A DNA stretch of 64,000 nucleotides from Phycisphaerae bacterium (GTDB lineage: Bacteria; Planctomycetota; Phycisphaerae; UBA1845; Fen-1342), in the NCBI GenBank assembly GCA_028279405.1, contig JANQNU010000065.1, positions 1 through 64,000 of the forward strand. The letters run 5' to 3'. Positions 53,997-61,618 of the stretch are shown piece by piece. The notes beneath the pieces were generated by a model. It was not told where the DNA came from and did not search any database. It was given only the letters and a program-made list of their open reading frames with translations. Position 1 is the stretch's first letter. Each line of letters begins with the position of its first letter. The position numbers were made by a program, and so were the translations under genes.

Positions 53997-56387
53997 TCAG
54001 GATGGACGGGGGTAGTTCCGCGGATACGGGCCCAGCACCGGCGGATGTGGGCCCATGATGGGTGGTTGAAAGATGGGCGGCGCGGGCAGCGGCGCCTGGA
54101 GGCTCGCTGGCCTTGATACTTCTGGCCGCGGGCCGACGAGGAAAGCGCTAAGATCGTCGGCGGTCATTGGGTGTGCGAACAGGTAGCCTTGGCCGTACTC
54201 GCAGTCGAGCATCTGCAAGCCGACGACCTGATCCTGGTGTTCGATACCCTCGGCGACCGTCGACATCCCGAGGTTTCGCGCGAGCGTAATGACGGCGTGT
54301 GCGACGGCGAAGAGCGAGCGTCCGCGGGACATATCGGATACGAAGGCCCGGTCGATTTTAACAACGTCGAATGGCAAATTGTGCAGGCCGGACAGGGACG
54401 ACAGTCCGGTGCCGAAATCGTCCATGGCCAGGCGGATCCCGCGGGCTTTCAGCCGCCGGAGCACGTTCGTGAGCTCGTGTTGGTTCTCGAGCACCTGACT
54501 TTCGGGCACCTCGAGTTGCAGTGCGGCGGGCGCGAGGCCGGTTTCCGCGAGGATTGCATCGAGTCGGCGGATGAAGTCTTCACTAGCGAGCTGGGTTCGG
54601 GAAAGATTCACGCTGACGGTCGGGGGGGCGTGTTCGGGATCGCTCCGCTGCCAGCGGACGTGTTGTTCGCACGCCTGTCGCACGACCCAATCGCCGATTT
54701 CGCCGATGACGCCGGTCTCCTCTGCTACGGGGATGAATTCCCCCGGCGGAATGAGCCCGAAACGCGGATGATTCCACCGCAAGAGGGCTTCGGCCCCCAC
54801 CACCCGGCCGGTCTCGAGCGACAGGATGGGCTGGTAGAGCACCTGAAACTCGTTAGCGCGCAAAGCGCGGCGCAAGTCAACCTCGATCTCCAGGCGGCGC
54901 AGAACGCGCTCGCGCATGGCCGCATCGAACAGGACGTAGCGCCCCTTCCCGGCCAGTTTGGCCTCGTACATTGCGGTGTCAGCGTCGCGCAGCAATTCGT
55001 CCGCTTGTCGATAGCCGTCGTGGTAGGTAACGACGCCGATGCTGACGGTCGAGAAAACCTCGTGCTCGCCGAGGCTGTATGGACTCGCGAACTCGTGCAG
55101 CAGCCCCTCTGCCACTGCGGTCGCATCGTCCGGCGATTGGATGTTGCCGCGAATGACGACGAACTCGTCGCCGCCGAGGCGCGCCGCGGTGCAGCCGCCG
55201 TCGTCGAGATCGAGCGTGTCTGAGATGTCGAGATGCCTGCGGAGCCGGGCGGCGATCTCGCGCAGCATTGCATCGCCTATGTCGTGCCCGAGACTGTCGT
55301 TGATGAGCTTGAAGCGGTCGAAGTCGAGGAAGAAAACGGCAAAGCCGGCGGCCGCCGGTTCGGTCGCCCGGTGTACGTAATGCGTCAGACGATCGAGCAA
55401 CAACGAACGGTTCGGGAGCCCGGTTAGCGGGTCGAGCATGGCCATCTTGCGCAGCTCGGCCTCCGCAGCTTTTCGAGCGGTAACATCAACGCGCAGCGAG
55501 ACGTACTTCTCAATAACACCGGCCGGATTTCGGTACGGCGTGATCGTGGTATCGACCCAGAAGAGAGACCCGTCGCGCGCCCGGTTGCAAATCTCGCCGC
55601 GCCACCAGTCGCCGCCGGCAATCGTCCGCCACATGTCGGCCCAGAACGAGGTCGGGTGGCACCCCGAGTTGATGACTTTGTGCGACTTGCCGACAAGCTC
55701 GGCGCGACTGTACTGAGAGATCCGACAGAATGGCTCGTTGGCCTCGATGATGATCCCGCGGTGGTCGGTCACCGAGCAGATGACGTTCTGATCCAGTGCC
55801 TGCTGCAGGGCCTGGAACTCGAAGTGGCTCCGTGCAAGCAGCTCGCTATGATGCGCGACGGTTTCACGCAGGTCGGAGATGCGCGACTGAACGTGGCGCT
55901 CGAGCGTCCACTTCTCGGTCAATGCCAAGCCAAGCTGGCGCACCTCCGCAGGATCGAACGGCTTCTTGAGAATCAGCAGTCGCGCCGAACCGCCGATCGG
56001 CGCCAGGGATTCGGCCCAGACGAGGTCGGAGTGCGCGGTGCAGATGACGACCTGCAACGTGTCATCCACCGCCCACAACCGGCGAATGGTCTCCACGCCG
56101 TCCCAGCCCGGCGGCATGTTCATATCGACGAACGCCAACGCGTACGGCCGGCCGGCATCCAGTGCCCGTTCGACCAGTGCAAGCGACTCCGCTCCCTGAA
56201 TCGCGGCATCGACCGCAAACGGGACAACGTCGGTGGTCGGTCCCGATATCCCGCCAGGCTGCGAACGTTCCGATGGCGTGATCGATGAAAGGATCTTCCG
56301 GAAGTACCCGTGAATCACCGGGTCATCGTCGACAACCAGCACACGACGATTCGGCTCAGACGAGCGGCTACCCACGAAGTCCCCCAT
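53997..56387 (-). CDS. Response regulator with PAS, GGDEF and EAL domains
   Basis: 796 residues. Receiver domain (about 1-140) with VLVVDDDPVIHGYF, phospho-acceptor aspartate in AFVDMNMPPGWDG and the KKPF lysine; PAS with PAC (about 195-310); GGDEF (about 320-490) with an intact RLGGDEFVVI near residue 405; EAL (about 505-760) with VGAEALLRW near 530 and the DDFGTGLSSLSGL metal-site segment. Both cyclic-di-GMP synthase and phosphodiesterase motifs are intact. A proline-rich tail follows. AAGGGAAG precedes ATG 56387. It would convert phosphorylation and PAS input into c-di-GMP level. Confidence 0.93.
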   Translation of the reverse strand: MGDFVGSRSSEPNRRVLVVDDDPVIHGYFRKILSSITPSERSQPGGISGPTTDVVPFAVDAAIQGAESLALVERALDAGRPYALAFVDMNMPPGWDGVETIRRLWAVDDTLQVVICTAHSDLVWAESLAPIGGSARLLILKKPFDPAEVRQLGLALTEKWTLERHVQSRISDLRETVAHHSELLARSHFEFQALQQALDQNVICSVTDHRGIIIEANEPFCRISQYSRAELVGKSHKVINSGCHPTSFWADMWRTIAGGDWWRGEICNRARDGSLFWVDTTITPYRNPAGVIEKYVSLRVDVTARKAAEAELRKMAMLDPLTGLPNRSLLLDRLTHYVHRATEPAAAGFAVFFLDFDRFKLINDSLGHDIGDAMLREIAARLRRHLDISDTLDLDDGGCTAARLGGDEFVVIRGNIQSPDDATAVAEGLLHEFASPYSLGEHEVFSTVSIGVVTYHDGYRQADELLRDADTAMYEAKLAGKGRYVLFDAAMRERVLRRLEIEVDLRRALRANEFQVLYQPILSLETGRVVGAEALLRWNHPRFGLIPPGEFIPVAEETGVIGEIGDWVVRQACEQHVRWQRSDPEHAPPTVSVNLSRTQLASEDFIRRLDAILAETGLAPAALQLEVPESQVLENQHELTNVLRRLKARGIRLAMDDFGTGLSSLSGLHNLPFDVVKIDRAFVSDMSRGRSLFAVAHAVITLARNLGMSTVAEGIEHQDQVVGLQMLDCEYGQGYLFAHPMTADDLSAFLVGPRPEVSRPASLQAPLPAPPIFQPPIMGPHPPVLGPYPRNYPRPS

Positions 56388-56534
56388 CTTACTTCCCTTG
56401 TCTTCCGGCAAACTCACCCTCGTGCGCAAAAGACCGCGGCAGCGCTGCCGCCTCCGATCCGCCGCGCCGGTACCGCGTCAATCGCAATAATATAAGAAAG
56501 AATAATAACCCGGTCCCACGCCGAGCGCTCTCGA

Positions 56535-56557
56535 TGATAATCGTACGAGAATTATCA
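56535..56557. promoter_or_regulatory. Operator-like inverted repeat in an AT-rich gap
   Basis: TGATAAT (56535-56541) and ATTATCA (56551-56557) flank TCGTACGA; a second TCGTACGA lies about 80 bp away (56624). The region 56480-56580 is far more AT-rich than its surroundings and lies upstream of the GGDEF-EAL gene, so it is a candidate promoter/operator. Confidence 0.35.
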
Positions 56558-56698
56558 AAGACAACACGCGCTTTATAAACAACTCGACAAGGCCGGCATC
56601 AACGTGAGCGCCGCGTCACTTGTCGTACGAATTTCGCCGTGGGCGAGTCCCCCCGCCCTTCCGTGGAGCATCAGCAGAACGGCAACGCGGCCCGTATC

Positions 56699-56878
56699 AT
56701 GAAACAAAGGATAGGAAGACCGTGCCGTCTCGGCGTAGTCCGTTCCCTGTTCGCTGGGGGTTCGCTTGCGATCTGCTCCGAAGCGTCAATTGTGCAGGCG
56801 ATCCAAAAAGGCCCCCCACCTGCCAACCACACCTCGGCTCACACTGATGCTCATCGGACGGATCGTTCGCAACCTTGA
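56699..56878 (+). pseudogene. Possible remnant of a secreted-protein gene
   Basis: A 59-residue frame beginning MKQRIGRPCRLGVV with a hydrophobic stretch (LFAGGSLAICSEASIVQA) that looks like a planctomycete signal peptide, then only low-quality sequence. The rest of the 56388-56999 gap has no convincing gene. Could be a decayed exported protein or chance. Confidence 0.25.
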
Positions 56879-56999
56879 CGAGGTTCGTCGTTCTCACCGC
56901 CTCTTTGGAGATCATAATCGGCCCGTCCAGGCCCTGCGCAATGATCTCCGGGGAGAAACGACTTTCCTCCGGGGGAAATGACTGTCTGCTTCAGCTACG

Positions 57000-57482
57000 T
57001 TAGTCGCCGTACGACGAGACGGAGGCATACTCGCGCTTGCGACCGGCGAACCCATCGAAGATCCGACGGTGGCACGCTAACCCATACTCGTCGTCACGGT
57101 CGGCGTACGTCCGGACCCACGCGATCAGTCCATCGAGCATTGCGTCCTGCGCCTCCGCATTCGCGAACTTGTCAGGCTCCCACGGTCGAGAACGACAATG
57201 CTCGACGCACGTCTCCACACCCGGGTTCAGGAATCGCAGCTCCGTACAATGCGGCAGCGCCGGCTCGACGAGGTCGCCGTAACAGCCTTCGATGATCCAC
57301 TCCGCGTTCGTTTCGATGAAATGGCTCAAGGCCGCCACGCTTTCGTCCAGCGGTTTCCGCACTGGGCCGGGGTTCCAAGCGATCTCGTCAAGGGACAAGT
57401 GAGCGATCGCGCTACCCTTGGCCAGCGCGCGGGCCATTGTGCTCTTTCCGGAGCCGGCATTTCCCAGCAGAATCACACGCAC
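57000..57482 (-). CDS. Small P-loop kinase-like protein
   Basis: 160 residues with Walker A GNAGSGKST at the very start, a conserved LSLDEIAWNPG loop, and EWIIEGCYGD and LRFLNPGVETC, as in the adenylate-kinase/FlaR-like group of small P-loop kinases. Substrate unknown. GTG 57482 is the start (AGGGG upstream). It follows the AraC gene by 19 bp, so they likely form an operon. Confidence 0.65.
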   Translation of the reverse strand: MRVILLGNAGSGKSTMARALAKGSAIAHLSLDEIAWNPGPVRKPLDESVAALSHFIETNAEWIIEGCYGDLVEPALPHCTELRFLNPGVETCVEHCRSRPWEPDKFANAEAQDAMLDGLIAWVRTYADRDDEYGLACHRRIFDGFAGRKREYASVSSYGD

Positions 57483-57501
57483 GGGCGCACCCCTACTGAA
57501 C

Positions 57502-58326
57502 CTACTCCGACATCATTCGCCGATAGGCGGCCGGCGTGATGCCGAGCTGGAGACGAAACACGCGGGTCAGATGCGCCTGGTCGCAGAATCCGGACCGGTC
57601 AGCAACGTGGCTGATCGGCCAATCGGTCCGTGCGAGCAGCGTCCGAGCATGCGCCAGACGTCGGTGGCGGACGTAGTCGCCGACCGAACTGCCGGTCAGG
57701 CGCTTGAAGCTGCGCGCCAGATGAACCGGGTGAATTCCGACTTCGGAAGCAACGTCGTCCAGACGAACGCCGACCAGCGCAAGGTCATCGATCATCGCCC
57801 GCGCCCGAAGAAGCCAAGCCGGCGCTCCTTTCTCCTTGCCAGCGGTCCCCGACCGGGAACGCTCGACGTCGGCGATCAGCTCGAGTGCCAGACCCTCGAG
57901 GACCAGTGGGCGCAACGGGTCGGCGGTGTAGGCGAATGCGTTCGTCAGTCGGCGAAAGGCCTCGCCGTGGCCGGCTTGCGGGAGTACCGCAGTGTGATCC
58001 AGGGCAGCGGCGGCGACCTCCCGCAGCGCCGCCAGCCTTTGTGGCAGCACTTCGATCATGAGCGAGCGGGCACCGGTCGGCCCGAAGTCGTTTCCGTGGA
58101 TCTGCCCCGCACGCTTGAGGACGAGGCTGCCGGGCCGACAATCCGTGTCGTCACCGTTCATGGTCTCCCGGAACGCACCGGCCGTAACGAGGCAAAGCGT
58201 GGCCCGTTCGTGCTCGTGCGGAGCCAGTCGCATTCCGGCGGGATGTCGGCTCTCGGTAAACACGAACCCCCCGGTCTCAACGCTGCCCAGCACTTTCCCA
58301 GCGGTAATTCTTTGTCCGCGCTCCAT
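57502..58326 (-). CDS. AraC family transcriptional regulator
   Basis: 274 residues. An N-terminal cupin-like sensing domain (RLAPHEHERATLCLVTAGAF) is followed from about residue 180 by two helix-turn-helix motifs of the AraC/XylS type: VRLDDVASEVGIHPVHLARS and PISHVADRSGFCDQAHLTRV, ending with LGITPAAYRR. GGAGA lies 10 nt before ATG 58326. Its target could be its own operon with the kinase. Confidence 0.9.
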   Translation of the reverse strand: MERGQRITAGKVLGSVETGGFVFTESRHPAGMRLAPHEHERATLCLVTAGAFRETMNGDDTDCRPGSLVLKRAGQIHGNDFGPTGARSLMIEVLPQRLAALREVAAAALDHTAVLPQAGHGEAFRRLTNAFAYTADPLRPLVLEGLALELIADVERSRSGTAGKEKGAPAWLLRARAMIDDLALVGVRLDDVASEVGIHPVHLARSFKRLTGSSVGDYVRHRRLAHARTLLARTDWPISHVADRSGFCDQAHLTRVFRLQLGITPAAYRRMMSE

Positions 58327-58506
58327 CCCGACAGCTTCTCCCTCTCGATCCGCCCCTGCCCGAGGAGCGTCCGAAGCCTATGCGATACCTCCCCCATTTT
58401 ACTACAATCATAGGAGTGAGCGGGGAATTGTGTCCACAGCGGACCGCTGGGCCCGTGTCGAATGGACGACGCCCGTGGTCGGCGGGTCAAGAAGCATTAA
58501 TACGAG

Positions 58507-58557
58507 CCCGGAGCGCGAGCGACGGGTTTAAGCGGCTGGCGAAAGCTTGTTTTTTTT
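58507..58557 (+). repeat. Paired-GA hairpin copy and T-run
   Basis: CCCG-GA-GC-GCGA-GC-GA-CGGG (58507-58526) has the same layout as the hairpins in the tRNA-Ser repeat inserts. Just after it, AAGC...GCTT precedes eight T residues (near 58550), a weak terminator. The remaining 58327-58672 gap has no gene. Confidence 0.5.
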
Positions 58558-58672
58558 GGAGATCTGGCCTGTTTTTTCCGAGGCGCAATTTCTTCCCGAC
58601 GATAGATATGGAAGAAACCCAGTAGGTCGTCAGCAGCTTGCGGCCTCGCCAGGTCTGGTAATCTTTCGGAGC

Positions 58673-59059
58673 ATGACAGCCATGCAGATGCACGCACAGT
58701 CGCGCGGCGAGACGCCGATCAGTCCCGTCGCGATCGCCACGCCGGTCCGAGACAAGCAACGCCGAAACGAAGCGCGCCTGGCCCATCGGGAGCCGTGCAA
58801 GGTCCGCGTCCTCGACGCCGACAATCCCGACCCCTGTGTCGGCGTCACAGTGAATGTGTCCCAGTACGGCCTGGCAGTGCAGATCGCACGCAGCATCCCG
58901 ACCGGAACGGCCGTCGAAGCCCTGGTTCCCCATCTATTTGGCGAACCGCGACTCGTATGTGGTCGCGTGACGCACACGCGCCGCGTGCTCGCCGACCTCT
59001 ACGAGATCGGAATCACCCTTGAGCCGGAGCGTCCGTCGAACCCGCGTAGCATTCAATAG
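58673..59059 (+). CDS. PilZ domain protein
   Basis: About 128 residues (ATG 58673; ATG 58682 is better spaced from GGAG). The c-di-GMP site RxxxR lies in [10 protein letters not shown] and the second motif [11 protein letters not shown] matches (D/N)xSxxG. A single PilZ domain makes it a c-di-GMP receptor, which fits the GGDEF-EAL gene 2 kb away and the pilus-like operon. Confidence 0.75.
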   Translation: MTAMQMHAQSRGETPISPVAIATPVRDKQRRNEARLAHREPCKVRVLDADNPDPCVGVTVNVSQYGLAVQIARSIPTGTAVEALVPHLFGEPRLVCGRVTHTRRVLADLYEIGITLEPERPSNPRSIQ

Positions 59060-59114
59060 CCTCCCCCCGTCCGTCCGTCGCCTCAGCAGTCGCGCACGTG
59101 GCGGGCCCAAACCC

Positions 59115-59120
59115 TATAAT
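59115..59120 (+). promoter_or_regulatory. -10 box TATAAT before the YjbQ gene
   Basis: Perfect TATAAT 31 bp before ATG 59151, no good -35. The start has CAGGAGG 6 nt upstream. Confidence 0.45.
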
Positions 59121-59150
59121 CGCGCTTACCGTAACGCACAGGAGGCGGTA

Positions 59151-59570
59151 ATGCGCTCGTTTCGCAAAGAACTGTGGTTCGAAGTTCCCGATCGACGAGG
59201 CCTCGTGAACATCACGGCCGACGTCGAAGCGGCGGTTCGCGCAAGCGGCGTTCAGGAAGGGCTCGTACTCGTCAACGCAATGCACATTACCGCCAGCGTC
59301 TTCATCAACGATGATGAAGCCGGCCTGCATCACGACTACGACAAATGGCTCGAGGGCCTTGCACCGCATGCACCGACGTCTCAATACCGGCACAACGAAA
59401 CCGGCGAGGATAACGCGGACGCACATCTGAAGCGGCAGATCATGGGACGCGAGGTCGTCGTGGCGATCACGGCCGGAAAGCTCGATTTCGGCCCGTGGGA
59501 ACAGATCTTCTACGGCGAGTTCGACGGCCGTCGGCGAAAACAGGCACTCATCAAGATCATTGGGGATTGA
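59151..59570 (+). CDS. YjbQ/UPF0047 family protein
   Basis: 139 residues, the full family length. Conserved elements are [33 protein letters not shown] (metal-site histidine), [19 protein letters not shown] and [11 protein letters not shown]. Members have weak thiamine-phosphate synthase-like activity in vitro; the true role is unknown. The ATG at 59151 is set by the ribosome-binding site; an in-frame extension to 59019 overlaps the PilZ gene. Confidence 0.9.
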   Translation: MRSFRKELWFEVPDRRGLVNITADVEAAVRASGVQEGLVLVNAMHITASVFINDDEAGLHHDYDKWLEGLAPHAPTSQYRHNETGEDNADAHLKRQIMGREVVVAITAGKLDFGPWEQIFYGEFDGRRRKQALIKIIGD

Positions 59571-59603
59571 AACCAGGACGCGTGTGGCCGCCGGGCGGCC
59601 GTC

Positions 59604-60365
59604 CTAGTCCGTCCATTCGCTGAGACGATCACGGAGTCGGGCCGCGAGTTCGTAATCCTCGGCCTCGATCGCGGCCTGCAACTCCCACTGGAGGCGTGCT
59701 CGCGAATCGACCGGCATCTTCGCGAGAATCTCCTCACGGAGATCATCCAGCACACTCAGTTCGGTCTCGCAACTCGCCGACTCGTACTCGCTCTCGTCGC
59801 CGTCGCCCGTCTCGAGTGCGTTGAGCTTCCCGATTCCCCGGTCGACCTCGCGCAATGCCTCGTCGAACTGCTTGCGCTCGAGCGCAAGGTACGCTTTCGC
59901 CCGGATGTTCATCATCAGAAGGTAGCCGAGCTGGGTCTTCAAGGCTTCGCGATCTACCGGCGTCGAGCCATACTCCGCGCAAAACCGCGTCAGCCGCAGG
60001 TTTCGGTCCGTATCGTGAATCACAGCCTTGAACTCTTCGAGCACGAAGTTGGACAGGTAACGCTGATAGTAGATGTAGGCTTCATGACGCAACTCTCGGC
60101 AATCTTCCGGCGAAAGAACGAAACGCTCGTCGTCGCCGTGCTGAGAGACATGGTCGCTAAGACGCTTTTCGTGGAAAGCCAGCAACGACTCGAAGCCGTT
60201 CGGGCGCTTACCGTCAGGGCGGCCCTCGACTTCGAGCTGCAGGACCCCGAGATCGATCCGGGTCTGGATCTTCTCACGCCCGTCACGGCCAATGATCTTG
60301 CGAACCGAGATCTTGCCCGGCTCGTAGTCCCAGCCTTCCAGAATCGTGCGCAGGTCGCGTATCAT
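59604..60365 (-). CDS. UvrB/UvrC-motif protein
   Basis: 253 residues, helical and acidic. The C-terminal 40 residues have the UvrB/UvrC motif (RLQWELQAAIEAEDYELAAR), the segment by which UvrB and UvrC or protein-arginine kinase activators interact. The N-terminal domain (RDLRTILEGWDYEPGKISVR) is not a family I recognise. No clear ribosome-binding site. It is divergent from rsmD with 90 bp between starts. Confidence 0.6.
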   Translation of the reverse strand: MIRDLRTILEGWDYEPGKISVRKIIGRDGREKIQTRIDLGVLQLEVEGRPDGKRPNGFESLLAFHEKRLSDHVSQHGDDERFVLSPEDCRELRHEAYIYYQRYLSNFVLEEFKAVIHDTDRNLRLTRFCAEYGSTPVDREALKTQLGYLLMMNIRAKAYLALERKQFDEALREVDRGIGKLNALETGDGDESEYESASCETELSVLDDLREEILAKMPVDSRARLQWELQAAIEAEDYELAARLRDRLSEWTD

Positions 60366-60455
60366 GGTAGGAGAGGTATCGGTCCGATCCGGGGGGTCAA
60401 TGACTGACCCGGACGGCCGTTTTTCAGCGCGCCCGATAACGCGAACGGAGTACTG

Positions 60456-61130
60456 ATGCGGGTCATTGCAGGAAGGTTCCGCGGACGCGCCTTGAGTGCA
60501 CCCGGCGGGCGTACGACTCGTCCAATAACCGACCGCATCAAGGAAACGCTCTTCAATGTTCTGGGAGCACGTTTCGGACTGCCCGGGGCCCTGCCCGCCT
60601 TCGACGTGCTCGATCTCTTCGCCGGCACCGGCGGACTCGGAATCGAAGCGGTGTCGCGCGGCGCCGCCGCCTGCATCTTCGTCGAACGCGACCGGCGCGC
60701 GTTGCGGACGCTGCGGGCAAATCTGGACCAGCTGCAACAGCCGGACCTGTTTCGGGTTGTCGTGCAGAATAGCTGGACGGTCCCGCCTCCAGCGACCGCC
60801 GTGGGTTACGGGCTCGTCTTTCTCGACCCCCCCTATCGTGACGTCGAGAATCCGACCAAGACGCTCAACATCCTGAACCAACTGGCTCCCCTGCTTCGAC
60901 CGGAAGGCCTGATCGTCTTGCGCTTTGAATCGCAGATCGAGTTTCCCGTCGAGGCCGTCCAGACGCTGGTATGCGTGGACCAGAGAACCTATGGACGAAT
61001 GCGTTTCCTGTTCTTCGGTCGCCAGTCGGCCATCGTTAACGGGGCCGAGACTGACCCCGGAGGCGAGCTGCCAGAAGATCGGTCGTCGAACGGGGAATCC
61101 GTCGAGACCGACGATTCAGTCACTAATTGA
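60456..61130 (+). CDS. rsmD: 16S rRNA (guanine966-N2)-methyltransferase RsmD
   Basis: 224 residues. MRVIAGRFRGRAL at the start, the ITDRIKETLFNVL helix, the SAM motif DLFAGTGGLGIEA and the catalytic FLDPPY are all in place. It methylates G966 in helix 31 of 16S rRNA during 30S assembly. The C-terminal 35 residues (after FGRQSAI) are an acidic extension not needed for the fold. Confidence 0.93.
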   Translation: MRVIAGRFRGRALSAPGGRTTRPITDRIKETLFNVLGARFGLPGALPAFDVLDLFAGTGGLGIEAVSRGAAACIFVERDRRALRTLRANLDQLQQPDLFRVVVQNSWTVPPPATAVGYGLVFLDPPYRDVENPTKTLNILNQLAPLLRPEGLIVLRFESQIEFPVEAVQTLVCVDQRTYGRMRFLFFGRQSAIVNGAETDPGGELPEDRSSNGESVETDDSVTN

Positions 61131-61562
61131 TAATAAAAAACTCGGCGCGTCCATCCAAGTGCACAAATCATCTTCACTCGGATGACCGCGCTCGAGTTAC
61201 TCGTGCGGGGCGCCGTGTGGCGCTGTCTTGCTTGTCGCGATTCGATCGCTTTGGCGAGTGCTGTGCTTCTACCCGTCCGCTCCCACCACCTATCTAATCG
61301 ACGAAAAGGATCGGAAACAATGCAGTTTTTTCAGAACAAATCACGCAGCCCGCACGCATGGCCCAGAAACGCGGATCTCCAGGGAAACCGGGTACGAAAA
61401 ACGTCGCTCCGTCATACGCGCGGTCTTCGGTCAGCAAACTCGCATACCAGAAATTCGATGATAACGACAATAGTTTTTCTTTGTAGTAGAAAGCAGTGGC
61501 CGCTCAAACCGCACACGCGCTAATGCCGCAGTCGCGCTCTTCGCGGTTTGACGCGTGCTGCA

Positions 61563-61584
61563 CCCCACCCCATGCGGGGTGGGG
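61563..61584. repeat. Perfect 9-bp hairpin in a 488-bp gap
   Basis: CCCCACCCC (61563-61571) and GGGGTGGGG (61576-61584) lie 35 bp past the stop of the surface-protein gene on the minus strand, a likely transcript end without T-run. The rest of 61131-61618 has lower GC, but I see no convincing gene in it. Confidence 0.5.
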
Positions 61585-61618
61585 CAAGTACCCTGGTGAC
61601 CCGGCGGCGTCGGCTTCC

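Noticed and set aside
61182-61523. Plus-strand 113-codon frame after rsmD
   Set aside because: No ribosome-binding site, no domain and composition like random sequence.
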